Shown piece by piece: positions 38,658 through 48,135 of a DNA stretch of 64,000 nt (positions within the stretch are counted from its first letter, which is position 1; the number at the start of each line of letters is the position of its first letter). The stretch is from the NCBI RefSeq assembly GCF_014644455.1, contig NZ_BMKS01000001.1, positions 554,335-618,334 of the forward strand. Reading direction: 5' to 3'. Position numbers and translations under genes: made by a program. A model generated the notes under the pieces. It saw only the letters and a list, made by a program, of their open reading frames with translations. It was not told the DNA's origin and did not search any database. Source of the stretch: Caldovatus sediminis. Its GTDB lineage: Bacteria > Pseudomonadota > Alphaproteobacteria > Acetobacterales > Acetobacteraceae.

Positions 38658-38894
38658 TCACGGCACCAGGCGCACGGGGGCGCAGACCGTCACCCGGCCG
38701 CCGCGGGCGTGGTACTCGGCCACCATCCGCGCCACTTCGGCGTCGCTCGGGCGGCCCAGGGCGCGGCAGCGGCGAATCCGCGCCCATGCCGCCTCCGCCC
38801 TGCGCTCGCGCATGCCGAGGGCGTCGCGGAACGCGGCGGCGCCGGAGGCGGAGCGGGCGGCGCGGCCGATGACGGGATCGTTCGGGTCGGGCAT
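38658..38894 (-). CDS. Small protein with C-terminal RMVAE-x-x-ARGG-x-x-TVC motif
   Basis: A 78-residue protein of unknown function. The C-terminal 25 residues (AEVARMVAEYHARGGRVTVC, then APVRLVP) recur in the protein encoded at 48136-48486. The region before is helical and Arg/Ala-rich. A strong GGAAGG ribosome site precedes the ATG at 38894. A helix followed by a single Cys and a short beta strand is predicted by eye; a DNA- or RNA-binding function cannot be claimed. Confidence 0.65.
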   Translation of the reverse strand: MPDPNDPVIGRAARSASGAAAFRDALGMRERRAEAAWARIRRCRALGRPSDAEVARMVAEYHARGGRVTVCAPVRLVP

Positions 38895-38980
38895 CGCGGT
38901 CTTCCTTCCTCGCCCGCCGCACGCGCAGCGGGGTTGCGTGACGCGACGGAGGCTAGCCGGAGCGGCCGCGAGAGGCCTTC

Positions 38981-39000
38981 AGGGGGGCTGGCGCCCCCCT
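38981..39000 (-). terminator. 8-bp hairpin downstream of the exported-protein gene
   Basis: AGGGGGGC and GCCCCCCT form a perfect stem with a TGGC loop, 66 bases after the stop of the minus-strand gene at 39066. It is the likely transcription stop of that gene and separates it from the small gene at 38894. Confidence 0.5.
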
Positions 39001-39065
39001 TGAGATTGCGTGGAGATTCGCGCAGGCCGGGCGGCCGCCGGACGCGCCGCCGTTCCGGAGCGGGC

Positions 39066-39731
39066 TCAGCGCCGGGGCGGCGGGTGCGGCACGATGGCCG
39101 TCGGGTGCTCCATCAGCGCGTAGCCGTGGCCCGCGCAGCCGACATTCGGGTTGATCGCGTTGAAGAGCCCGGCCGGGTTCTCCTTGAACAGCCAGACATG
39201 CAGGTCGTAGTGGTGCAGCGCGCGCGGCATCAGCGGCTCGTGCCCCTCCATCGGCCCGTCGAAGGGCCGGCCGAACAGGCTCGGCCGCTCGGCGATGCCG
39301 GTGGCGAGCGGGACGAACCATTCCGCCGCGACCAGGCGGAGCCTGCCGCCCTCGGCCGGCTCGTAGACCAGCAGCGGCGGGCGGAGGGGATCGGAGGCCG
39401 GGCCGATCAGCGCGGGGTTGATGAAGTGGACCCCCATGCCGCCGCCGGGGTACTCCACGCAGCCCTGGGTCGAGAGGTAGCCGTCGCGCACGGCGACGAG
39501 CGGGTCGGCATATTTCCGCAGCGCCTCGCGCACCTCCGCGAGCTGGCCCTGCAGGGCCGGCTCCGGGGCGGGCGTGGAGGCGCGGTGCTGCGCGGCGCCG
39601 TGGCCGCCCGGTTGCGCGGCGGCGGGCAGCGCACCGGGGAAGGCGAGGCCCGCTGCGGCCAGGACCGCGACGGCGACGCGGCGGGCGCCCTTGCGGGCCG
39701 GGGCGTCGGTGGTACGGGGCGTCGTGCGCAT
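39066..39731 (-). CDS. Exported protein of unknown function
   Basis: A 221-residue secreted protein. A signal peptide (RRVAVAVLAAAGLAFPGALPAAAQ) precedes a His/Gln-rich linker. The mature domain contains VREALRKYADPLVAVRDGYL, CVEYPGGGMGVHFINP, LLVYEPAEGGRLRLVAAEWFVP, and HHYDLHVWLFKENPAGLF with NVGC near the end; each is quoted only in part here (GVHFINP, AAEWFVP, HVWLFKENP). Two cysteines may form a disulphide. Periplasmic, with no family assigned. The ATG at 39731 has AGAGGGAG upstream. Confidence 0.8.
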   Translation of the reverse strand: MRTTPRTTDAPARKGARRVAVAVLAAAGLAFPGALPAAAQPGGHGAAQHRASTPAPEPALQGQLAEVREALRKYADPLVAVRDGYLSTQGCVEYPGGGMGVHFINPALIGPASDPLRPPLLVYEPAEGGRLRLVAAEWFVPLATGIAERPSLFGRPFDGPMEGHEPLMPRALHHYDLHVWLFKENPAGLFNAINPNVGCAGHGYALMEHPTAIVPHPPPRR

Positions 39732-39965
39732 GAGGCGTGCTCCCTCTCTGGCGGTGTCGTTGGCCGGCGGCCCGCCGATGGCGCGGCGGGTGCGGGCCGG
39801 GGCGCCGCGCGCGTCGTCCATCGTCGTGCCCCCTCCCTCCGGGGCACGCGCCTTGCGTGCCGGAGACGGGGCGAAGGTGCCGGGCGCCGCCTTCCGCGGC
39901 CATCGCCGGAGCTTTCCGGATCTTTCCGCGGCTTTCCGCGGCTGCGGGCGCTCGGCCGGGCAGGA

Positions 39966-41408
39966 TCACTCCGGCACGCCGGCCTTCGCCAGCCCTGCGA
40001 TGAACACGTCGCAGTGTGCGAAGCCGGCCAGGTTCCGCCGCAGCACGCCGACGCGCAGCGGCGGGCCGACGCGGTTGCGCGCCTCGATGAAGGCCCGCGC
40101 CTCCTCCGGCAGCCCGAGATGGCCGCAGCAGCTGATCAGCGTGTTGTAGTGCCCCGAATACTCCGCGAAGGACGCGACCGAGGCGCGCAGGAAGGGCAGC
40201 GCCTCCCCGAAGCGCCGCGCGCCGAGCAGGGCGAGACCGTGGATCGCGGTGTAGATGCCGGCGAAGCTGTCCGTCGGGCTCATGCGGATCGCCTTGCCGG
40301 TCTCGGCGAGCGCCGCGTCGAAGTGGCCGGCCCGGAGCAGCGCCCAGCCGAACGCCGTGCGGCCCAGCGCGAAGCACGGGTTGAGGTCGAGCGTCGCCCG
40401 CAACTCCGCGAGCGCCCGCTCGTGCTGCCGCGCCGTGCTGAGGCAGAGGCCGAGGGTCATGCGCGCCCAGGGCTCCGCCGGGTCGAGGGCGACGGCGTCC
40501 TCGGCGTGGCGCGCGGCCGCGCGGTAGCCCTCCTGCGTGTCCGGCCACCAGTAGCAGAGCGCCGCCCACCAGACCGCCCAGCTCAGGAGGGCGTGGGCCC
40601 GCGCGTAGCCGGGCTCGATCCCGATCGCCCGGCGGAGCAGCGCCTGCGCCTCCTCGTTCTGCCGGCGGCCGACGCGGTTGATCAGGCCGATCGCGCGCAC
40701 GGTGAGGCCCCAGGCGTCGAGGTTGCCGGGCGGCCTCGCCGCCGCGCGGACGCCCTCCTCGGCGTAGAGGTGGGGCTCGATCGCGGCGACGACGTTCCGC
40801 GTGATCTCGTCCTGGACGGCGAAGATGTCGTGCAGCTCGCGGTCGTAGCGCTCGGCCCAGATGTGCTTGCCGGTCCCGGCGTCCGCGAGCTGGCCGGTGA
40901 CGCGGATGCGCCCGGCGGCGGTGCGGACGCTGCCCTCGAGCACGTAGCGGACGCCGAGCTCGCGCGCCACCTGCCGGACGTCCACGGCGCGGCCCTTGTA
41001 GGTGAAGGTCGAGTTGCGGGCGATGACGAACAGCCAGCGCAGGCGGGAGAGGTCGGTGGTGATGTCCTCCGTGATCCCGTCCGCCACGAAGTCCTGCCTC
41101 GGGTCGCCGGTCATGTTGGTGAAGGGCAGGACGGCGATCGAGGGGCCCTCCGGCGGCCGCGGCGCCGTGCCGGGCACCGCGGCGGGCGCGGCATCGGCCG
41201 GGCGATCCTGGGCGTCGTCGGGCGCGCGCAGGCGCAGGCCGGTGTGGCTCTCGACGATGGCGAGGGTCTTGTCCGAGAAGAGACCGACGAGCAGCTTGTC
41301 GACCGTGGACCTGCCGAGCCTCGTCCGGAACGCGAACTGCTCGCGCGAGATCCGCTCGCGGGCGATGTGGTCCCGGATCAGCCGTGCGATGCGCTTCCTG
41401 TCGTCCAT
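39966..41408 (-). CDS. HTH / TolB-like / TPR regulator-type protein
   Basis: A 480-residue protein with three parts. The N terminus resembles a small helix-turn-helix (RISREQFAFRTRLGRSTVDK). After a linker comes the TolB-N-like domain of the adenylate-cyclase-associated class (SIAVLPFTNMTGDPRQDFVA, TEDITTDLSRLRWLFVIARN, YVLEGSVRTAAGRIRVTGQL, IWAERYD). The C-terminal half is TPR repeats (AIGIEPGYARAHALLSW, AVALDPAEPWARMTLGL, TLDLNPCFALGRTAFGW). Such proteins act as signal-integrating regulators, often beside LuxR/CadC-like genes. Here it is divergent from an RND pump, which suggests pump control; that is inference. Confidence 0.85.
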   Translation of the reverse strand: MDDRKRIARLIRDHIARERISREQFAFRTRLGRSTVDKLLVGLFSDKTLAIVESHTGLRLRAPDDAQDRPADAAPAAVPGTAPRPPEGPSIAVLPFTNMTGDPRQDFVADGITEDITTDLSRLRWLFVIARNSTFTYKGRAVDVRQVARELGVRYVLEGSVRTAAGRIRVTGQLADAGTGKHIWAERYDRELHDIFAVQDEITRNVVAAIEPHLYAEEGVRAAARPPGNLDAWGLTVRAIGLINRVGRRQNEEAQALLRRAIGIEPGYARAHALLSWAVWWAALCYWWPDTQEGYRAAARHAEDAVALDPAEPWARMTLGLCLSTARQHERALAELRATLDLNPCFALGRTAFGWALLRAGHFDAALAETGKAIRMSPTDSFAGIYTAIHGLALLGARRFGEALPFLRASVASFAEYSGHYNTLISCCGHLGLPEEARAFIEARNRVGPPLRVGVLRRNLAGFAHCDVFIAGLAKAGVPE

Positions 41409-41728
41409 CTGGCCCGCGGTTCCCGCCGGGGCGCAGTCTTGCCGGAATCCGGGCGCGGGGGCAGCCCCGCGGACGGCACCGCCGCGGCGCGGCGGCGGGA
41501 CCGGAAGCGCCCCCGCGCAACGATGCGCCGCCGCAATCCCCTGGACCCCTTCGCCCGGCGAGACTAGTCTCGTTCCGACGCATCCTGGCCCGGGGCCGGG
41601 CAGGCGGCGTGCGCGCCGTCCCGGCGCGCGGGACGCCCCCTGTGTGACGCAACGTGAACGGCCCTCGCCGCCGCCGCGGCCGTACCCATCTCCCCGCGGG
41701 GCAGCCTGGCCGCATGACAGGACGAAGG
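41409..41728. promoter_or_regulatory. Divergent control region between the regulator and the RND pump
   Basis: About 320 bases without a gene between divergently oriented genes. It holds the perfect palindrome CGAGACTAGTCTCG (41559-41572), described separately. Both promoters must lie here, but no confident -35/-10 boxes could be chosen. Confidence 0.55.
41559..41572. promoter_or_regulatory. Perfect 14-bp palindrome CGAGACTAGTCTCG, candidate operator
   Basis: Continuous dyad with no spacer, near the middle of the divergent region (about 150 bases from each start). ACTAGT-centred palindromes are rare by chance in a genome this GC-rich. A dimeric regulator of the pump, possibly encoded elsewhere, is the natural reader. 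Confidence 0.5.
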
Positions 41729-42997
41729 ATGGGATCGCCGCGCCGCGCACGCATTCTGGTCCTCGCCGCGATCGCCGTGGCCGGCGCCGCGCTCGGCTGG
41801 CGCCACCTCGACGCCGGCGGCTGGCGGTTGCCGGCCGCGTTCGGCGGCCAGGCCGGCGGTGGCGCCGCCACGGCGCCGGCGCGCCCGGCGCAGCCCCCGC
41901 CGGTGGCGGTCGCGACCGAGCCGGTGCGGCGCGGGCCGAAGCCGGTGGAGGTGCTGGCCAACGGCACCGTGGTGCCGGAGGCGGTGGTCACCGTCCGCAC
42001 CCGGGTGGACGGCCAGATCGAGGCGGTACACGTCGAGGAGGGCCAGATGGTCCGCCGCGGCCAGCCGCTGTTCACGCTCGATTCCCGCCTCAGCCGCGCC
42101 CTCCTCGCCCAGCAGGAGGCGCAGATCGCGCGCGACCGCGCCCTGCTCGAACGCGCCCGCGCCGACCAGGCGCGCTACCAGTCGCTGCGCGGCGAGGGCT
42201 TCGCCGCCCAGCAGCGGCTGGAGCAGGCGACCGCCGAGGCCGCCGCCGCCGCCGCCAATGTGCGCGCCGGCGAGGCGCTGGCCGCGCAGACGCGCCTCAG
42301 CATCGAGTTCGCCACCATCACCGCGGAGATGGACGGGCGCCTCGGCGCGCTGCCGCTGCGCGCCGGCAACTTCGTCCGCCAGGCGGAGAACACCGCGCTC
42401 GCCACCATCACCCGGATGGACCCGATCCTGGTGCAGTTCTCGGTGCCGGAACGCTGGCTGCCCGACATCCGGGCGGCCACGCAGGCGGCCGCGACCGGGG
42501 CCGGCCCGGGACCGGCCGTCCAGGTGCGCGCGGACGACGACGGCCCGCCGCTCGAGGGCGAACTCGTCTTCGTGGACAGCGCGGTGGACGTGCAGACCGG
42601 AACGATCGCCCTCAAGGCCCGCTTCCGCAACCCGGAGGCGCGCCTCTGGCCGGGCCAGTACGTGCAGGTGCGGCTGACGCCGCGCGTGGACCCGGACGCG
42701 ATCAGCGTCCCCGCCGCCGCCGTGCAGACGGGGCAGGAGGGACGCTTCGTCTTCGTGCTCCAGGAGGGGGTGGCGCGCCGCCGCCCGGTCGAGCTGGTGC
42801 GCACCATCGGCGATCGCGCGGTGGTGCGCGGCGAGCTGACCGCCGCCGATCGGGTGATCGTCGAGGGGGCGCAGCGCGTCGCCGACGGCATGCGCGCGGT
42901 GGACCGCGGCCGCCCCGGCGCGCCGCCGGGCCCGGGCGGCGACGGCCGGCCGGCGGCGGCGCCGGCGGCGCCGCGCATCACCGCGGCGGCGCACTGA
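41729..42997 (+). CDS. RND efflux periplasmic adaptor subunit, MdtA-like
   Basis: A 422-residue membrane-fusion protein. A membrane anchor/signal helix (ILVLAAIAVAGAALGW) is followed by the barrel-sandwich domain (VRTRVDGQIEAVHVEEGQMV), an alpha-hairpin of about 80 residues (LLAQQEAQIARDRALLERAR) and the second lipoyl half (FATITAEMDGRLG). The beta-barrel and membrane-proximal domains include RFRNPEARLWPGQYVQVRL and VPAAAVQTGQEG. It links an RND pump to an outer-membrane channel. The ATG at 41729 is preceded by AGGA; ATG at 41714 is the alternative. The RND permease gene follows after 35 bases. No outer-membrane factor is adjacent. Confidence 0.94.
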   Translation: MGSPRRARILVLAAIAVAGAALGWRHLDAGGWRLPAAFGGQAGGGAATAPARPAQPPPVAVATEPVRRGPKPVEVLANGTVVPEAVVTVRTRVDGQIEAVHVEEGQMVRRGQPLFTLDSRLSRALLAQQEAQIARDRALLERARADQARYQSLRGEGFAAQQRLEQATAEAAAAAANVRAGEALAAQTRLSIEFATITAEMDGRLGALPLRAGNFVRQAENTALATITRMDPILVQFSVPERWLPDIRAATQAAATGAGPGPAVQVRADDDGPPLEGELVFVDSAVDVQTGTIALKARFRNPEARLWPGQYVQVRLTPRVDPDAISVPAAAVQTGQEGRFVFVLQEGVARRRPVELVRTIGDRAVVRGELTAADRVIVEGAQRVADGMRAVDRGRPGAPPGPGGDGRPAAAPAAPRITAAAH

Positions 42998-43032
42998 GGG
43001 GAACGGCGGCGGGAGCGGACGAGGCGGCGGCC

Positions 43033-46000
43033 ATGAACATCTCCGAGCTCTGCATCCGCCGCCCGGTCATGACCGGGCTGCTCATGGTCGCCGCCGTCGT
43101 CGCCGGCATCCTCGGCTACCTCCGCCTGCCGGTGGCGGCGGTGCCGCGGGTGGATTTCCCGGTCATCACCGTCTTCGCCACCCTCCCCGGGGCGAGCCCG
43201 GAGACCATGGCGACCTCGGTCGCACTGCCGCTCGAGCGCGAGTTCTCGACCATCGCCGGGCTCGAGTCGATGACCTCCAACAACGGGCAGGACACGACCC
43301 AGCTCACGCTGCAGTTCGCGCTCGGCCGCAACATCGACGCCGCGGCGCAGGACGTCCAGGCGGCGCTGGCGCGCGCGCAGCGGCGCCTGCCGGCGGAGAT
43401 GACGACCCCGCCGAGCTACCGCAAGGTAAACCCGGCGGACGCGCCGGTGCTGCTGCTGACGCTGTCCACCAACGGCGACGTGCCGCTCTACCGGCTGAAC
43501 GACATCGCGACCACCATCATCGGCCCGGCGCTCTCCCGCGTGCCGGGGGTGGCGCAGGTGCAGGTGTTCGGCGAGCAGCTCTACGCGGTGCGGGTGCGGC
43601 TCGACCCCGACCGGATCGCCGCCATGGGGCTCGCCTTCGACCATGTGCAGCAGCAGGTGATCCAGGCGAACTCCAACGCCCCGGTCGGCCTGCTGCAGGG
43701 CGAGCGCCAGCAGCTCACGCTGCGCGCCAACGACCAGCCGCAGAACGCCGAGGAGTTCGGCCGCCTGGTCGTGGCCGGGCGCGCCAACGCCCCGGTCCGC
43801 CTGAACGAGATCGCCGAGGTGGTGGACGGGGTGCAGAACCAGCGCGTCGCGGCCTGGCGCGACGGCAGCCGCGCCCTGGTACTCGCGGTGATGCGCCAGC
43901 CGGACGCCAACACGGTCGAGGTGGTGGACGGCGTGCGCGCCAGCCTCCCCGCACTCGCCGAGGCGATCCCGCCGGGGGCCACGCTCGGCGTCATGCTCGA
44001 CCGCTCGCAGTCCATCCGCGCCGCGGTGCACGACGTGCAGGAGCACCTGGTGATCGCCATTGGCCTGGTGCTGCTGGTGATCTTCCTCTTCCTGCGCCGG
44101 CTGAGCGCGACGCTGATCCCGGCCGTGGCGGTGCCGATCAGCCTCTGCGTCACCTTCGGGCTGATGTCCGTGCTCGGCTACGGCATTGACAACGTCACGC
44201 TGCTCGGCCTGACCATCGCCGTCGGCCTCGTGGTGGACGACGCGATCGTGGTGCTCGAGGCGATCATGCGCCGCATGGAGGAGGGCATGGGCCCGGTCCA
44301 GGCGGCGATCCGGGGCGCGCGGGAGATCGGCTTCACCGTGCTCTCGATCACCCTGTCGCTGATCGCGGTGTTTCTGCCGATCCTGCTGATGGGCGGCGTG
44401 GTGGGGCGGGTGTTCAACGCCTTCGCCGCCACCGTCTCGCTCGCCGTCGCCGCCTCCTGCGTCGTCTCGCTGACGCTGACGCCGCTGATGGCGTCGCGGC
44501 TCAAGCCGCACCGCGGCGCCGGCTCGGCGCTCGAGCGCGGGCTGGAGCGCGGCTTCCTGCTGGTGGAGCGGGGCTACGCCTGGCTGCTCGACAAGGCGCT
44601 CCGCTTCCGCGGCACGGTGTGGGCGGTGTTCCTCGCCTCCGCGGTCGGCGCCGCGTGGCTGGCGGTCGCCATCCCCAAGGGCTTCTTCCCGATCGAGGAC
44701 ACCGGCCTGCTCGTCGTCAACACCGAGGGGCCGCGCGGCGTCTCGGTCGAGGGCATGGCGGAGATGCAGAACCGCACCGCGGAGATCCTGCGCGCCTCGC
44801 CGCACGTGACCTCGGTGGTGTCGAGCATCGGCGTCAGCATCAGCAGCGCCTCGATCAACCAGGGGCGGCTGTTCGTGGAGCTGAAGCCGCGGGGCGAGCG
44901 GCCGCCGATGCAGGAGGTGATCCAGGACCTGCGCCGGAAGACGAACGTCGTCCCGGGCCTGCGCGTGTTCATCAACCCGATCCAGAACATCAGCTTCGGC
45001 GCGCGGCCGACCCGCACCCTCTACGTCTACACCGTCCAGGGCTTGCGGCTGGACGAGCTCTACGAGTGGGCGCAGCGGCTGGAGCGGCGCCTGTCGGCGC
45101 TGCCGCAGCTCCAGGACGTCAACACCGACCTGCAGCTCGACGCGCCGGTCGTGCTGGTCAACGTCGACCGCGACCGCGCCGCGGCGCTCGGCGTCTCGCA
45201 GGACCAGGTCCGGCAGGCGCTCTACTCCGCCTTCGGCTCGCGGCAGATCTCGACGATCTACGGCCAGGCCAACGCCTATCCGGTGATCCTCGAGGCGCTG
45301 CCCGAGGACCAGCGGGACGAGACGGGCCTCGCCAAGCTGCACCTGCGCAGCAGCACCGGCCGCCTCGTGCCGCTCTCCGCCGTGGCCACGATCGAGCGCC
45401 GCTCTGGCCCGCTCACCGTCGGGCACCAGGGCCAGCTCCCGGCGGTGACCATCGGCTTCAACACCGCGCCCGGCGTCTCGCTCGGCGACGCGGTGGCGGC
45501 GATCCGCGCGGTGGAGCGCGAGGCGGGCATCCCGCCGACCATCGTGACCGGCTTCGCCGGCACCGCGCAGATCTTCGAGCAGGCGCTGGCGGGCCAGGGG
45601 CTGCTGATCCTCGCCGCGGTGCTGATCATGTACCTGGTGCTCGGCGTGCTGTACGAGAGCCTGGTCCATCCGCTGACCATCCTCTCCGGCCTGCCGGCGG
45701 CGGCGCTCGGGGCGCTCGCCACGCTCTGGCTGTTCGGCATGGACCTCTCGGTGATCGCGGTGATCGGCGTGCTGCTGCTGATCGGGCTGGTCAAGAAGAA
45801 CGCGATCATGGTGGTGGACGTCGCGCTCGCCCGCCAGCGGCGGGGCGAGGACGCGCTCTCGGCGGTGCGCCACGCCTCGCTGCTGCGCTTCCGCCCGATC
45901 ATGATGACGACGCTCGCCGCCGGCGCCGGCGCGGTGCCGATCGCGATGGGCTGGGGCGCGGCGGCGGAGCTGCGCCAGCCGCTCGGCATCGCCGTGGTGG

Positions 46001-46137
46001 GCGGGCTGGCCGTGAGCCAGGCGCTGACGCTGTTCGTCACCCCGGTGCTCTACCTCGCCTTCGACCGGCTGGCGCAGCGCTTCTCCCGCGAGCGGGAGCT
46101 GGTCGGGGCCGGGCAGGCGACGATGCCGGCGGAGTAG
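43033..46137 (+). CDS. RND efflux pump permease, MdtB/MdtC-like (HAE1)
   Basis: A 1034-residue inner-membrane proton antiporter. The N terminus FIRRPVMT-type block reads LCIRRPVMTGLLM, followed by VDFPVITVFATLPGASPETM and two large periplasmic loops. The proton-relay aspartates appear in helix 4 as GLVVDDAIVVLEA; the second half includes GLVKKNAIMVVDVAL. Twelve transmembrane segments are visible. The wording is closest to the MdtB/C and other multidrug HAE1 pumps. It is in an operon with the adaptor gene. Substrates are unknown; drug or metabolite export is expected. Confidence 0.95.
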   Translation: MNISELCIRRPVMTGLLMVAAVVAGILGYLRLPVAAVPRVDFPVITVFATLPGASPETMATSVALPLEREFSTIAGLESMTSNNGQDTTQLTLQFALGRNIDAAAQDVQAALARAQRRLPAEMTTPPSYRKVNPADAPVLLLTLSTNGDVPLYRLNDIATTIIGPALSRVPGVAQVQVFGEQLYAVRVRLDPDRIAAMGLAFDHVQQQVIQANSNAPVGLLQGERQQLTLRANDQPQNAEEFGRLVVAGRANAPVRLNEIAEVVDGVQNQRVAAWRDGSRALVLAVMRQPDANTVEVVDGVRASLPALAEAIPPGATLGVMLDRSQSIRAAVHDVQEHLVIAIGLVLLVIFLFLRRLSATLIPAVAVPISLCVTFGLMSVLGYGIDNVTLLGLTIAVGLVVDDAIVVLEAIMRRMEEGMGPVQAAIRGAREIGFTVLSITLSLIAVFLPILLMGGVVGRVFNAFAATVSLAVAASCVVSLTLTPLMASRLKPHRGAGSALERGLERGFLLVERGYAWLLDKALRFRGTVWAVFLASAVGAAWLAVAIPKGFFPIEDTGLLVVNTEGPRGVSVEGMAEMQNRTAEILRASPHVTSVVSSIGVSISSASINQGRLFVELKPRGERPPMQEVIQDLRRKTNVVPGLRVFINPIQNISFGARPTRTLYVYTVQGLRLDELYEWAQRLERRLSALPQLQDVNTDLQLDAPVVLVNVDRDRAAALGVSQDQVRQALYSAFGSRQISTIYGQANAYPVILEALPEDQRDETGLAKLHLRSSTGRLVPLSAVATIERRSGPLTVGHQGQLPAVTIGFNTAPGVSLGDAVAAIRAVEREAGIPPTIVTGFAGTAQIFEQALAGQGLLILAAVLIMYLVLGVLYESLVHPLTILSGLPAAALGALATLWLFGMDLSVIAVIGVLLLIGLVKKNAIMVVDVALARQRRGEDALSAVRHASLLRFRPIMMTTLAAGAGAVPIAMGWGAAAELRQPLGIAVVGGLAVSQALTLFVTPVLYLAFDRLAQRFSRERELVGAGQATMPAE

Positions 46138-46261
46138 AGCGCGCGCAGACCCCTGGTCGCGCGCGGCGGCGGCGGATAGGCTCGCGCCGCATGGCCTTGC
46201 GGGGGGATCGGGTGCAGCGGGCATTCCACGCGCGCGCCGCGCGGCGGCGCACGGGGCGGCG

Positions 46262-47899
46262 ATGAGCGGCGAATCGTCCGCGCTGGCCGCCGACTACGTC
46301 GTGGTCGGCGCCGGCTCGGCGGGCTGCGCCGTGGCGGCGCGGCTGTCGGAGGACCCCTCCGTCCGCGTGCTGCTGCTGGAGGCCGGCGCGCGCGACCGGA
46401 ACCTCTGGCTGCACATCCCCCTCGGCTACGGCAGGACGATGTTCCACCCGACGCTGTCGTGGAACCTCGAGACCGAGCCGGAGCCGGAGCTGGAGGGCCG
46501 CCGCATCCCCTGGCCGCGCGGCCGCGTCCTCGGCGGCTCCTCGGCGATCAACGGGCTGATCTACATCCGCGGCCAGGCCGAGGACTACGACCACTGGCGC
46601 CAGCTCGGCTGCACCGGCTGGTCCTTCGAGGACGTGCTGCCCTACTTCCGGCGCGCCGAGGACCAGGAGCGCGGCGCCGACGCGCTGCACGGCGCCGGCG
46701 GCCCGCTCGGCGTCAGCGACCTGCGCGACCGGGGCCCGCTCGCCCGCGCCTTCATCGAGGCCGCGGTCGAGCTCGGCCTGCCGCGCAACGACGACTTCAA
46801 CGGCCCGAGCCAGGAAGGCGCCGGCTTCTACCAGGTGACGGCGCGCAACGGCTGGCGCTGCTCGGCCGCGACCGCCTACCTCAGGCCGGCGCGCGGGCGG
46901 CCCAACCTGCGCGTCGAGACCGGGGCGCAGGCGACGCGCCTCCTGTTCGAGGGCAGGCGCGCCGTCGGCGTCGCCTTCCGCCAGGGCGGCGCGCTGCGCG
47001 AGGCGCGGGCGGCGCGCGAGGTGATCCTCTGCGGCGGCGCCATCGCCTCGCCGCAGCTCCTGCTGCTCTCCGGCATCGGTCCGGCGGAGGAGCTGGCCGC
47101 GCTCGGCATCCCCGTCGTGCACGACCTGCCCCAGGTCGGGCGCAACCTGCAGGACCACTTCCAGGCGCGCATGGTCTTTCGCTGCCGCCGGCGCGGCGTC
47201 ACGCTCAACGACCGCATGGCGAGCCTGCGCGGCCGGGCGGGGATGGCGCTCGAATTCGCGCTGTTCCGGCGCGGCATGCTGACGATCAGCGCCGGCACGG
47301 CGGGCCTCTTCGCGCGCGTGCTGCCGGGCAGCGCGACGCCGGACGTGCAGTACCACTTCATCCCCTTCAGCGCCGACGGGCCGGGACGGTCGCTGCATCC
47401 CTTCCCCGGCTTCACGATCAGCGTCTGCCAGCTCCGCCCGGAGAGCCGGGGCACGATCACGCTCGCCTCGCCCGACCCCTCGGTGCCGGCGCGCATCCGC
47501 GCCAACTACCTCGCCACCGAGACCGACCGGCGCTGCATCGTCGAGGGGCTGAAGCTGACGCGCCGCCTCGCCGCGACCCGCGCCATGGCGCCCTTCGTCG
47601 AGACCGAGCACCTGCCCGGCCCGGGGGCGGAGGGCGAGGAGGCGCTGCTCGCCCACGCCCGGCGCACGGGGACGACGATCTTCCACCCCTCCGGCACCTG
47701 CCGCATGGGCTCCGACCCGGCCTCGGTGGTGGACACGGAGCTGCGCCTGCGCGGGATCGCGGGGCTGCGCGTGGCCGATGCCTCGATCATGCCGACCGTG
47801 GTCTCGGGCAACACCAACGCGGCCTGCATCATGATCGGCGAGAAGGCCGCCGACCTGATCCGCGCCGCGGCGCGGGCGCACCCCGCCCTCGCCGCCTGA
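46262..47899 (+). CDS. GMC family oxidoreductase (choline dehydrogenase-like)
   Basis: A 545-residue FAD enzyme of the glucose-methanol-choline family. The dinucleotide-binding motif is VVVGAGSAGCAVAARLSED at the N terminus. GMC signature 1 is GRVLGGSSAINGLIYIRG, signature 2 is GAIASPQLLLLSGIGP, and the C-terminal active site has HPSGTCRMG with the following VVSGNTNAACIMIGEKAAD (catalytic His/Asn). It oxidises an alcohol of unknown identity, probably without a signal peptide and therefore in the cytoplasm. It starts 124 bases after the RND permease and may be transcribed separately. Confidence 0.94.
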   Translation: MSGESSALAADYVVVGAGSAGCAVAARLSEDPSVRVLLLEAGARDRNLWLHIPLGYGRTMFHPTLSWNLETEPEPELEGRRIPWPRGRVLGGSSAINGLIYIRGQAEDYDHWRQLGCTGWSFEDVLPYFRRAEDQERGADALHGAGGPLGVSDLRDRGPLARAFIEAAVELGLPRNDDFNGPSQEGAGFYQVTARNGWRCSAATAYLRPARGRPNLRVETGAQATRLLFEGRRAVGVAFRQGGALREARAAREVILCGGAIASPQLLLLSGIGPAEELAALGIPVVHDLPQVGRNLQDHFQARMVFRCRRRGVTLNDRMASLRGRAGMALEFALFRRGMLTISAGTAGLFARVLPGSATPDVQYHFIPFSADGPGRSLHPFPGFTISVCQLRPESRGTITLASPDPSVPARIRANYLATETDRRCIVEGLKLTRRLAATRAMAPFVETEHLPGPGAEGEEALLAHARRTGTTIFHPSGTCRMGSDPASVVDTELRLRGIAGLRVADASIMPTVVSGNTNAACIMIGEKAADLIRAAARAHPALAA

Positions 47900-48135
47900 G
47901 CGCCGGGCCGGCCGAGGCGTGGCGTCGCGCCGGGAAGGGACGGAAATCGTGCCGGCCGGTTCAGGCTGCGCCGGCGCGGGGCGGTGCAGGGAGGACCGAC
48001 CGATGACGGCCTGCCGCGCCGCTCGCTTCCGGGTGAGGCCGGGGCGCGAGCAGGCCTTCATCGCGCCGCCCGGCCTGCGCCGGCGACGCCCCGGACGAGC
48101 CGTCGCCGGCCGGCGTCCGGGCGCCCGCCGCGGCG

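Noticed and set aside
46139..46164. GCGCGCG / CGCGCGC pairing after the RND permease
   Set aside because: Alternating GC runs pair easily by chance in this genome. Too weak to call a terminator.
42175..46224. A 1349-codon open frame on the minus strand
   Set aside because: Antisense to the RND adaptor and permease; His/Arg-rich with no recognisable domain.
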